From positions 24,540,602 through 24,604,601 of the forward strand of contig OZ020514.1 in the NCBI GenBank assembly GCA_963971425.1: DNA of 64,000 nucleotides, given 5' to 3'. This document shows positions 34,612 to 44,520 of the stretch, one piece after another (position 1 is the stretch's first letter; each line of letters starts with the position of its first letter). The DNA is from Bryoerythrophyllum caledonicum. Lineage: Eukaryota; Streptophyta; Bryopsida; Pottiales; Pottiaceae. Under the pieces are notes generated by a model that was given only the letters and a program-made list of their open reading frames with translations, ran no database searches and was not told the DNA's origin. A program made the translations under genes and the position numbers.

Positions 34612-37600
34612 ATGGAAGAAGGGGAGCTCCAATGCTTAAAGCATCTACAATTATGGCAAGAGGAAGAGATTCAAGCGGATACCTTGCGATTAACAAAATA
34701 CCCATGTCCATGCACTGAATGTGCAGGAGGGAAAGTTCTTGATCGAGCCGCAATTCGGAAGCATCTTCGTAGTAGAAAAAGGGACCCCGTTTTTACAGCA
34801 TCGATCTTGGTAAGTGATTGCAACCAACCAGTCCTTCTAAATTAAAGCGATGTGGTTCTATGTACTGTTGTAGGGTTTAAAAGTTTGTGTTCATTAATTA
34901 TGTAGGATCGGTGGAGACCCGTTGTCAGATCAGCATGTTTAAAATCACTGACAACGTTCTTAAGTAAAAAAAAATCCTCCGATCACGCCATGATCACGCC
35001 ATATCCACACCTACATCCGCAAGAGTCAGTCGCTTGCAAAAGTGGCGTTCAGATGTGTACGACGGACAATGGTGCGACGGGCTCATTCCAAAGCTAACAC
35101 GATTTTCATATTGGAAAAGAGATTGGGAAGTGAAGGTGTCCAAATTTGGCTTCATGGGTTGGGGTCTATTTGCAATGCAACCCGCCAAAGAGGGTGAGGA
35201 ACTGCTTCCTTTCGTAGGACCACAATACACCTCGGCAGAATACAAAATATTGAGCAAGGCACAACCTCGAATGAAGTCGTACGTGATGCGTGCGGAGTCG
35301 GACTTGTACATTGACGGAGATGTAGTGAAAGGGAATGTCGCTGGATTCATTAATAGTTCCATTGGGCGCAGTGAGATAGGAAATGTTGTGTGGGAGTTTC
35401 GCATGTTTCCTAAACCGTGGAACACTTCGGAATGGGGATATGTGATTACCATAGCAACAAGAGACATCAGGGCTGGAGAAGAACTCTATGCGCATTACTT
35501 CCTACATCAGAGCACTGTGTGGTAAATGAGTAAATATAATGAAAGACTAGTTGAGGCCTGAACGGCAGAACTACAATCGGTGCATGTCTATGTAATATGA
35601 CTAGTATCAGTCAAGTTGTTTTCAAGATGACTACAAACAGTCACTATTCACTCCTGTAATGTGATTACTGTCAGTCATATTTTGCACAGCACGTCTTCAA
35701 TGAGTACCTTCTTTGTGTGAACAACACTTAACACATGGACACACTTGTCATGCACGTGGATGAATTTGCAGGATGAGTACAGCCCCCTGAATTTGGTCCA
35801 AAATATAGAGCGCAATGGTGAAGATAGCGAGTCTGAGTCTAATCATACATTGGACGGCGGAGAAGTTGGAGAAGTAGATGTTTTGCGCATGGTGGCAGAT
35901 TGCTTCAACAAGTATGACAATGTCAACTTAGGGGGGAGCGAGACAATCCCAACTCATGATGACGGAGTTGATGATGTGGTACTTGAAGCTGCGCACTGCC
36001 CGGAGGATGGCTTCGTACCGAGTGACAACGAAGGTAGCGATGACGAGACGGAGGAATGCAACAACCCCATGGAATCAAGAGGGACAACCATGAACATGAA
36101 CGACCCTAGCGGCATAGCCGTGGACATCCTATTACGTGATGCGAAGACTCCACTTTATGTAGGGAGCTCTTCCAACCGTCTCACCTCCACGCTCATGCTA
36201 CTTGTTTGTTGCACCACATTTGGCGTACCAAACAAATTTGTGGACGAGTTGTTGAAGTTATTACGGGAGACAATATTGCCCAAGGGCAACACACTTCCGA
36301 AAACATTTTACGAGGCAAAGTGTATGTTGATGAAATTGGGGTTGTCCTACGACTCTATACATGCGTGTAGAGATGGGTGCTGTTTATTTCGGAAAGATTT
36401 AGAGGATGCAACGGCGTGCCCTGTTTGCTACAAATCCCGGTATGTAGACAACTCCACCACAATACCTGTCAAAGTATTGAGACACTTCCCATTGATCCCT
36501 CGTTTGCGAAGAATGTACAGTTGCACACGTTTGGCAGAGCTCATGAAATGGCACGTAGGCGGAAAAAGCAATGACAAGGTTATGAGATCTGTGGTTGACT
36601 CAAAGGCATGGAATCACGTGAATAATAGATGGCCTGAGTTTGCAAATGAAGAACGTAATGTTAGGCTAGGCTTGGCACTAGATGGTGTTAACCCGTTTCG
36701 GAACCAAAGCCTTAGCCACTCAACGTGGCCCGTGGTCATGCTAAACTACAATCTTCCCCCTTGGCTAGTGACCAAAAACTTCTTCATGATGCTCACGTTA
36801 CTGATACCCGGAAAAGAGAGCGTGACGGATAAAAATGTGGATGAGTACCTAGCACCATTAATGGAAGAGCTACAAGAGCTATGGAAAGGGACCGATTGCG
36901 TAGATGGATCACAAAGAAACTCTATCAACAATACATTCAAACTCCGGGGCATGTTATTGTGGACGATGAACGACTGCCCGGCATATGGATTGATTTCTGG
37001 CCAAGTCACAAAAGGACATAAGGCGTGTACCGTGTGTGGCCCCAATGTAGTAACTCGGCCCTCAAAGGCACTGAAGAAGAATGTCTACCTTGGGCATAGA
37101 CGGCATTTGCCAATGGCGCACCAATGGAGACGACAAAGGGCCAATTTTGATGGCCAACCCAACATGAGACCTCCACCACGAAGGATGAGCGGTCGAGAGC
37201 AATTGCACTTCGCGAATGAGCGACAACTGTGGACAAGAAATAACCGCGAAAACGAAGGAGGACAGATGCCAGACCCTATACATGAACATGGAGTAAAGAG
37301 AAGGACATCTCTCTTTGACCTTCCGTATTGGAAAGTACGTGTGTCTAACGCACTGTTGTAGTGTGACATGACAGTATGTAGTGATGTTATGTTGCGTGGA
37401 CTCTACATTATGACTGTGCATAGTGATAATCAGTTTCATTGGCACTAATGTTTAGGACTCAATGTGCAATCATATACTGTGGAATGTGACTAAATATAGT
37501 TGTTGCTGTACTTCATGGAATCTAATTTGTGACTGACCGGAGTCACTGTACAGGATCTTCTAATCCGACACACGTTGGATGTCATGCACTGTGAAAAAAA

Positions 37601-39643
37601 CATCGCTGAGAATATCATGAAGACCATATTTGGAGAGAAGGACACCCTCGTAGCCCGCCTCGATATGAAGGAAGCGGGGATACGCAAACATCTATGGCCT
37701 GTACAAGGTAAGGAACCCGGCAGCGTCATATTACCTCGCTCATCGTATGTTCTTACGAAAGAAGAGCGACAGGTCTTTGTAAACCAAGTGCGTTCCTTGC
37801 GAACCCCATCTCAGTACGTTGGGCAGCTAAAGAAGCGTGTTAGCATGGATGGGAGTATCAAAGGTCTGAAATCACATGACTACCATGTCCTTCTCCAGCA
37901 AGTGTTGCCACTATGTGTGCGCACTACAATGGCCAAGGAAGTTCGTACGGCAATAATAATGTTGAGCCGGGTATTTCGGCGGATATGTGCTAAGTCCATT
38001 GATCCCAAGGCAATAGAAGATATGAGATGCGAAGCAACCATCGCTTTATGCATGTTGGAGAAGGTGTTCCCGCCGTCGTTCTTTGACATTATGAGTCACT
38101 TGGTTATACACCTTGTAGAGGAAATTGAAATTTGTGGACCCGTGCATACGCGATGGATGTACCCTATAGAGAGGTATTTGAAGACACTCAAAGGCTACGT
38201 TCGAAATCGATGTCAATCAGAAGGCACCATGGTTGAAGGCTATGCTGTAGTACAAGCATTGGGATTTTGCACCGAGTATATGCAAGAGTATACGACTACT
38301 ACACGAAGAGTGTGGGATGATAAAGAAGACCCGTCCATGTACGACGAGATACTTGAAGGCAACGAGCGTCCACGCAGATTGTCAGTTAACCTTCGGGGAT
38401 GGATTCACGAGTTCGTGGTGAATAACGCGGCGCCATTGGAAGATTGGCGCAGGTGAGTTAACATCACTATGGCTTACGTAGAATATGACTGCGACTATAC
38501 CTAGTATAATTGTATCCAGTGATGTTGATGATATTCATGACTACCTTCAGTGATGTTTACGACGACTCCTCGTGATATCAATGACTGCCCATAAATGTTG
38601 ACGTCTGCTTCTAGTGACATCACTGTTTGCCTTCACTGTTGGCTGTGACTGCACCCAATGATGTAGTTGTTGCCAAGACTGACCACAGTCAGCTACATAC
38701 TACCTTCTACTCTTAGACAATTTTGTGAAGGTGCACTGGACCATAAATAACTCTTCTATCCTACAGGCGACACGAAGATGACATGGCACGTCGAGAAGCA
38801 GAGCGACACGAGTACAGGCGCAAGAAGCGGAAGGGTAGGACAGCCTACCCGTCAGAGATGTGTGATGAAGATTTCCATGTCTGGTTTCCAAGGGCTGTGT
38901 TACGAGCTGTACAAGATGGAGACGAGCAGGTCCCTACCGACGTATTGGCCTTGATGGTACCTCCATCGGACGAAGCCAAGTCGTATCGGTCCATGTATGC
39001 ATTTGGAAACCACCTACGCGTGCGGAGTGCAGAGGCGCAACTCACAACCACAGACTCTAGAGTAGCCGCTACCTTTGGTCAACTTTGTCGCGCGGGTACA
39101 AAGGATACAAATCTTAGGGCTGCACAGTTGGAGTATGTGGGGTGGGTGGAGGAAATACTATCAGTGGACTATGGACAGTTTGAGGTGGTGGTCCTATATT
39201 GCAATTGGGTGGTTGCAAACATGAGAGGAGATGGCGCCACCATGAAGCGCGACGATTACGGTTTCAGCACCGTTAACTTTCAGAGATTGATCCCATACTC
39301 TGCACAGTCATTTGCCTTTCCCCTCCACATCGAACAAGTTTTTTTTGCACCAGACTTGGCGAAGCGTGGATGGGAAGTTGTGATGCGCAAAGAACCGAGA
39401 GGAGCTCGGTCATTCTCCAAACACCACTTCTCGGATGAAGTCCAATGCATATCATTGGGTAGAGCGTGTGACTTTCCCGGACTGAAATCTACGAGCCTAG
39501 ATTCGGATTCGATAGCACAGACACCTATTCTGGTTGGTGCGGTGGAAGTAGCCCCAGAGGTGGTCGCCACAACATTAGAACGCCTCAGAGAGGATGACAC
39601 ATCGGTAGATGATTTAGAGTACAGCGACTCAGAGGAGGATTGA
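34612..39643 (+). CDS. TnpD/tnp2 transposase of the CACTA element
   Basis: The first exon 34612-34809 encodes a transposase-associated zinc domain (CPCTECAGG..IRKHL) and ends at gtaagt. Exon 35772-37334, after TTTGCAG, carries the tnp2 catalytic domain: LLVCCTTFGVPNKFVDELL, CPVCYKSRY, LALDGVNPFRNQSLSHSTWP, MNDCPAYGLISGQ and KACTVCG. Exon 37554-38452 begins DLLIRHTLDVMHCEKN and continues through the DUF4218-type region (VHTRWMYPIERYLKTLKGYV). Exon 38767-39643 contains a DUF4216-type region (GWVEEILSVDYGQFEVVVLY, RDDYGFSTVNF) and ends at TGA. Junctions 37334/37554 and 38452/38767 are canonical gt..ag and keep phase. No stop interrupts these exons, so the gene looks intact. A SET exon lies between the first and second exons and may be part of the same transcript. 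Confidence 0.9.
34968..35525 (+). CDS. SET-domain exon/ORF carried by the CACTA element
   Basis: The frame is open from 34968 to a TAA at 35523-35525. Counted from Leu at 35034, GFMGWGLFAMQP (about 39-50) matches the SET N-terminal GxG motif, NVAGFINSS..NVVWEF (about 101-122) the pseudoknot Asn region, and ATRDIRAGEELYAHYF (about 141-156) the C-terminal GEEL..Y motif. No ATG precedes the first motif, so it is probably a spliced exon. An acceptor at 35042 (GCAAAAG) would join it in frame to the 34809 donor, giving a zinc domain-SET fusion. The junction onward to 35772 is less clear: gtaaat at 35522 is out of phase and a weak GT at 35517 is in phase. SET proteins are lysine methyltransferases, mostly on histones; the canonical NHSC is replaced here by INSS. 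The product could mark chromatin at the element. The SET call is strong; splicing and activity are inference. Confidence 0.8.
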   Translation, partial: KKILRSRHDHAISTPTSARVSRLQKWRSDVYDGQWCDGLIPKLTRFSYWKRDWEVKVSKFGFMGWGLFAMQPAKEGEELLPFVGPQYTSAEYKILSKAQPRMKSYVMRAESDLYIDGDVVKGNVAGFINSSIGRSEIGNVVWEFRMFPKPWNTSEWGYVITIATRDIRAGEELYAHYFLHQSTVW

Positions 39644-40117
39644 GTCTCGGTTCAATCATTGACAGTTCTATACATTTCAGTCGTTGCCATATCTATGTAT
39701 ACATATATTCACATATGCATATTTAATCAGCAACCTCACGGCTTGGGCAGATAATAAACATGCACTTAAACCTCTGTAACCAATATGCACCATTTTCAAG
39801 CCAATTGAAAACCATTACGACATGCATGCTCAAAATTATAAACTGAGCAAGCGCTCTTTTCCATATTCCATGCCAATGTAACCCCCCCCCTAGTTAGCCG
39901 AATTAAACAAAAAATTAATCATCATCTTTTCAAATTATATTCATGGACAATTCTAATAATGGTAAGGCACCTTAGAATTACTCAATTTGGGACATGAATC
40001 ATTTTTACTAACTAAATACACTAAATCCTCATACTATGCAGTGATTGGGAGGGCCAAAATACATGTAAACTGCCTAGGGCAGTGTATATAATATTGGGCT
40101 GCCCAAAAAAAAAAAAA
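39644..40117. other. 3' region of the CACTA element
   Basis: AT-rich 3' flank of tnpD with no ORF that I can support; it leads into the right subterminal array. Confidence 0.5.
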
Positions 40118-40390
40118 TATGACTACAGAAAAAATATGACTGCAAAATATGACCGCTGTGAAAATATGACTGTCAAATATGACTAGACGTTCCCTACGAT
40201 CGTTCCGATTTGTTCCCTACAAAGGTATACGACCCTCCCATGCATTTTATACGGTACAGCTGGCAAATATGACTGCAGAATATGACTGCCAGTCATATTC
40301 TCAAATTGGATTGCCACCGACAGTTTCAACCAAAAAAAATGTGACTGCCTCTAGTCGCCTGTCATCCCCAGTCATATTTTCCCAGTCATA
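40118..40390. repeat. Right subterminal TATGACT/AGTCATA array
   Basis: At least ten TATGACT or AGTCATA words precede the right terminus, mirroring the left end. Confidence 0.9.
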
Positions 40391-40412
40391 AAGGTAGCAA
40401 TCTGTCGTAGTG
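40388..40412 (-). repeat. Right terminal inverted repeat of CACTA
   Basis: Perfect 25-bp complement of 27366-27390, ending GTCGTAGTG, followed by target duplication CCC at 40413-40415. Confidence 0.97.
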
Positions 40413-40415
40413 CCC

Positions 40416-42044
40416 CTATTTTGGAGCATCGAGCCGTAAGTAAGAATTTTGCGAGAACCTAATGAGTTGTGATCGTTTTTTGGGTGGTTAGTGTTGCGTT
40501 AGGGTTGAGAGGATTATGCATCGAATGCTACTCCTCTCTGTACAAAGGGAAGGGTTGCGGCGGTGGGTGTGCCGCCGACAGCACACTCTCCGCCAAGTCT
40601 TTGACAATGTCGGCAAGGACATGGCGGGGAGTATGCCGCCGGCGGCACACCCACCGCCGCAACTCTTCCTTCTGTACAAAGAGGGTCGCGGCATTGGGAT
40701 GCCGCCGGCGGCACACCCACCGTCGGATCCTTCTCTCAAGAGGGGAGGGTTGCGGAGGTGGTTGTGCGGCCTGCCGCACACTCTCCGCAAGGTCCCTGTC
40801 AATGTCGAGGAGTGTGCCGCCTCCACTTACGGAGAGAGTGCAGGCGGCGGCTTAGCCACCGCCTCGGCCCTCTCTGAACTCCATCAAACTCTTGAATTTT
40901 TGGTTTGGTGTTTCGATGGACAATTTGCTATTGCCATGGAGATCTGAAGTAGTGGGTTTTATGTCTACTCTGCTCCATTTAATGTTTACTTTTATTGTCC
41001 TTGTAGAATTGCAGACCCAGTCCCACGTTATCGTTCGCTAAGAAGGAGTTGATACTGATATGGAGACTCGTGATTCATTGAATTCTGCCTCGCAGCCATT
41101 AGGTAATGCTTTGTTGTCGTCGAATTCAAGCGTGACTCATGGTATTAACATGATCAAGCAATTTAATTCTGGAAGAGAGTAAAGCAGCTGAGGATCTAAA
41201 TAATGATGATGGAGTGGAAAGTGATATTGTTGCCGAATTATCAAGCCTAGTTTGCACTCCATCAGAACCACTCTCTGTTCTCGATTTGGAGAAGCAGATG
41301 GATGATCTCGTTCTTAAAGAGACAGTCAATACAAATGCTATATTGGATGGACTTCGGTTTCAACCCAAGGAGAAATCCAAGCTTGACATCCCCCTCTATC
41401 GAATGATTGGGCTGCCTATTGTTTGACCTCATTTGAAAAATGATGTCATGGTGCTTGGATCTCATTTTTTGAATAGTGGATACATGGAAGGCTCAGGAGT
41501 TTTCTATGTTGTGACGGAAAACCACAAAGGAAAGACCGTTGATGTCACTGACGATGTCTTGAAGAATTGGAGTCCGGCGTGGATTACTGCAAATGAGGCG
41601 TTCAAGTCGAGGTTGAATGTAGACCCGGACAAGAAAGTCTTTTCCAAGAAGATGTTCCATGTCTGGGACGGCAACCATCCCGTCCAGGCATGGCTGCCAA
41701 TTATCAACCGTAATCACGGTGATGATCCTCATTGGCACTACGCGGTGGAGTCCATTCTGTTCAATGTCAATGGATACATGGCGGTCCTGCTTACTGCACT
41801 TCATCAAGTAAACAAGTGAGAATCATTGATCTCATGCTGAATCTCATACAACATTTCTACATCAATTTGAGAAAATGTCTTATTGGCTCGTTGATCCAAC
41901 TATGTACGCATAACCAGAAATCCTTCGTCACCACAAATTTGGTTCACAAGCTCTACTGCATCACAGGGATGGTTGGGCAGCCTCTAAAGTATTTGGAGAA
42001 GCTTGTTTCGAAGGCAGAAATCAAAGCGGCGGAAGCAGAGTAGA
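40416..42044 (+). pseudogene. Remainder of third ParB-like TE gene (copy E)
   Basis: The interrupted exon finishes at 40435 with a gtaagt donor. An intron full of family-3 palindromes follows, with an acceptor near 41006 (CCTTGTAG). A short exon (METRDSLNSASQPLG) ends at another gtaatg. The main part (41170-41819) reads LEKQMDDLVLKETVNTNAIL, IPLYRMIGLPIV, TGA (CGA ancestor likely), then HLKNDVMVLGSHF and FHVWDGNHPVQAWLPIIN. The latter is a DGNH loop like the (N/S)GQH loops of the genes at 7.0 and 20.2 kb, followed by LLTALHQVNK, matching the xxNRVNH element. A last piece (about 41900-42044) ends KAEIKAAEAE. No methyltransferase-like segment is present. The CACTA insertion and the stops make this copy non-functional. 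Confidence 0.6.
40540..40860. repeat. Family-3 palindromes filling the intron of copy E
   Basis: Three or four units of about 60-110 bp, each with a GTGCCGCCGGCGGCAC-type dyad (near 40571, 40631, 40692, 40763) and a recurring GTACAAAG(A/G)G flank. Overlapping ORFs on both strands here are by-products of the dyads. The intron is bounded by 40436 and about 41006. Confidence 0.85.
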
Positions 42045-42229
42045 ACTCCGTTAAGCGAACGTGGTACACGCTCACTTTGAAGTCTTTGAACTCCGTCCTT
42101 TATCAAATATAAATTCGGATCCATCAACTCATTACTTCAAATTCAGCCTTCGCAAATTGGTTCCAATACATGCACTGCTGCCTCCTTTCAACGTGGGCAT
42201 CGGCGCCGGCTTAGTCCATAGCGACGACG

Positions 42230-42810
42230 CAATGAAGTGTCCCGCCAGGGGCTCACCTCCGCTGCCCCTCTCCTTTAGAGAGTTGCGGGCCGCATAAGAG
42301 GTGTGCCGTTGGCGGCCCACCTCAAGCACATGCCCTTTGGCTTGCTCGCGATGCCAGAAGGGTGATTCTCTACACAGCGCGTAGACCAAAGGGCCTGCGC
42401 AATGGAGTGTGCCGCCAGCGGCACACCTTCGCCACCCCTCTCCTTTGAGGGGTTCGCGGGGCGTCGAGGTGGTGTGCCACTGGTGGCACACCCCATTGCG
42501 CAAGCCCTCTGGCTTGCTCACGGAGCCAGTGGAGTGTTTCCCCGCACCGCACTTAGGCCAAAGGGCCTACACAATGGGGTACGCCACCAGCAGCACACCT
42601 CCACTACCCCATTCCTTTAGAAAGTTCGCAGGGCGCGGCGGAGGTGTGCCGCTCGCGCCACACCCAAAGCACAAGCCCTTTGGCCTACTCGCGGTGTCAA
42701 AGGCGAGATTCTCCGCACCACCTTTAGGCCAAAGGGCCTGCGCAATGGGGTGTGCCGCCAGCGGCACACCTTCGCTGCCGCTCTCCTTTGAGAAGTTCGT
42801 GGGGTGTGAG
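42230..42810. repeat. ~180-bp tandem repeat with family-3 palindromes
   Basis: Three units of about 180 bp, each carrying two dyads of the GTGTGCCGCCAGCGGCACACC class, with shared text GGCCAAAGGGCCTGCGCAATGG. They lie just 3' of copy E, so this is probably the right subterminal array of that element. Reading frames through it are repeat artefacts. Confidence 0.85.
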
Positions 42811-42859
42811 CAAAATAAACTCCCTCCTAGTAGAAGATTCAATTTGAACACAAGGCCCT

Positions 42860-43794
42860 AACTTTAAGGATTCAGTCCTTGCACAATTAATGCTCAAAAC
42901 ATATACATACTAGTATCACAAGGATCTTTAGGTACTTGGTTGTTTTGCTTAGGACTATTCCTTCTTTAATGTTTATCATTTTTGTTGCCTTCCTTCTCTT
43001 CTTTTCTATATCTTTTTCTTTTCTTTATCTTTTTCTTTTCTTTAACTTACTCATATTTTATTTATTATATTCCTTTTTTTGAAAATTCCTTTTAATTCTC
43101 CCTCTCCCTTAATCTCTGTTTAAGCTTTGCTGATTAGGACTAAATTCTGCACTTGCCTTATGGCCCAACTTCAACAGCTCATATCTTTTGGCTTAGAACC
43201 CCGAATTCCAATGTTTTACCTCCTAGAATGATAAGAAGCTCATTATCAACTAGACCAAGCCATTGTAGTCCAAGTCTTGTCTAACCTAGGACCCCCACAA
43301 ACAGCCAGCAGCAGACAGCCTCCAATTCGCAATAATCCCAAAAATCTTAGTTGATCATAACTCCTTGGTGGTGACTCCGAATTGGACATTTCTACCACCT
43401 ATTCCTACTTATTTTTTGTGTTATTGTCAATGGGACTCTCAAAACATTCATTGGGCCTTGGTAATTTCAACATACAGATAGACAACAGTGATCCAGCCAA
43501 CACAATACACATTCACAACCGTCCATGCACATCCACATGCAACTCATCCAACCATTCATGAGCTAGTTACTAAGTGATTGATTATCATCCAATGGCAAGA
43601 TTCACGCCTAGATTCAAAAGGAAACCTAATTTTTTTGCAAAAAATTGGTAGCGCTTTCGCACAAATGTTAAGACCGGAATTTTTTTACCATTTGTAGACG
43701 CAAGGATTTACAACACAACTTTGGCCTTGATCAAGACAAGAGATCAATAGGATTGGGAGAGGGAAAGTTCCCTTATCAGAAGCCAAGTAACCTT
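42860..43794. other. Gene-free stretch
   Basis: AT-rich DNA with a T-rich TTTTCTTT run at about 42990-43060. No gene, RNA or defined repeat seen. Confidence 0.5.
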
Positions 43795-44075
43795 GCAGCT
43801 GATCTCCCCAACCTGTCGCCCACGTTTTGCTCGCCCTGCAACTCTCTCGCTCTTCGCGGTTGTCGGCTACGCGCTTTTAACACGGTTTCACGGCTGCTTT
43901 TCTCATTCCTTCAGCTCTCACGCACTTCTCTGCAGCCTCTCGCGCCGTAGCTCTTCTCGCTCTTCGCGGTTCAGCTTCGCTCGTTGATCGCAGTTGCGCT
44001 CCTCGTGGTTCAGCTCTCCTCGCTCTTTGGGGTGCAGCTGTCCTCGCCTTCGCAGTTCAATTGAAAGTCTGAACT
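43795..44075. repeat. CTCGCTCTTCGCGGTT repeat
   Basis: Degenerate tandem copies of a 16-30-bp unit around CTCGCTCTTCGCGGTTCAGC. It is the complement type of the GAGCGG words at 21.5, 53.7 and 60.7 kb. Confidence 0.75.
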
Positions 44076-44334
44076 ATCGTCTGAGGATAAGGGCCTACTA
44101 TCGTGGAATTCTTTAGAAAGTATGGATTGTTGTCCAAATAATGAATTGTCATGAAGATGATAGGTACCGTATGATCGTGTAAGGGTTACACAACATATTG
44201 TAATAGAAGGCGTATCTATATCTTATCTACCTATATAATAGGCGTCAGTCAGTCTGTCCGTCCGCCGCTCCCGGTCACATGACCTTTGGAATTGCCATTT
44301 GAATCAAATGTGCCTTTTGAATTGAATGTAAACT

Positions 44335-44520
44335 TTGAAAGAATCCTCCATATGTGCCCTTTGGAGGAATCCTTTATAGTGCTCTTTGGAGGAATCCTTT
44401 ACAGTGCCCTTTGGAGGAATCCTTTATAGTGCCCTTTGGAGGAATCCTTTACAATGCCCTTTGGAGGAATCCTTTATGGTGCCTTTTGGAGGAATCCTTT
44501 ATAGTGCCCTTTTATTCAAA
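44335..44520. repeat. 25-bp minisatellite TGCCCTTTGGAGGAATCC
   Basis: About seven head-to-tail copies of a 25-bp unit (TGCCCTTTGGAGGAATCC plus TTTATAG). The 79-aa frame across it is repeat-derived. Confidence 0.9.

Larger units (their letters stand above)
27366..40412 (+). mobile_element. Complete CACTA (En/Spm-type) DNA transposon, 13,047 bp
   Basis: The element begins CACTACGACAGA at 27366 and ends with the exact complement at 40412. The terminal inverted repeats are identical for 25 bp. Flanks are CCC at 27363-27365 and CCC at 40413-40415, the 3-bp duplication typical of CACTA elements. Inside are a TnpA-like gene on the minus strand (33452-28427), a TnpD/tnp2 gene on the plus strand (34612-39643), and a SET-domain exon at about 35.0-35.5 kb. 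TATGACT..AGTCATA motifs are dense at both ends and present in the spacers and introns. Divergent gene order differs from maize En/Spm, where both products come from one strand. The perfect ends and long open tnpD exons imply a young insertion. Confidence 0.96.

Noticed and set aside
36746..37445. Minus-strand ORFs opposite the tnp2 exon
   Set aside because: Shadows of the clearly coding plus-strand tnp2 exon.
40488..40947. Overlapping ORFs on both strands, Cys/Arg/His-rich
   Set aside because: They read through GTGCCGCC palindromes inside the intron of the ParB-like gene; the translations repeat with the DNA repeat.
42132..42861. ORFs of 60-150 aa on both strands
   Set aside because: All are produced by the ~180-bp tandem repeat with palindromes; no domain content.
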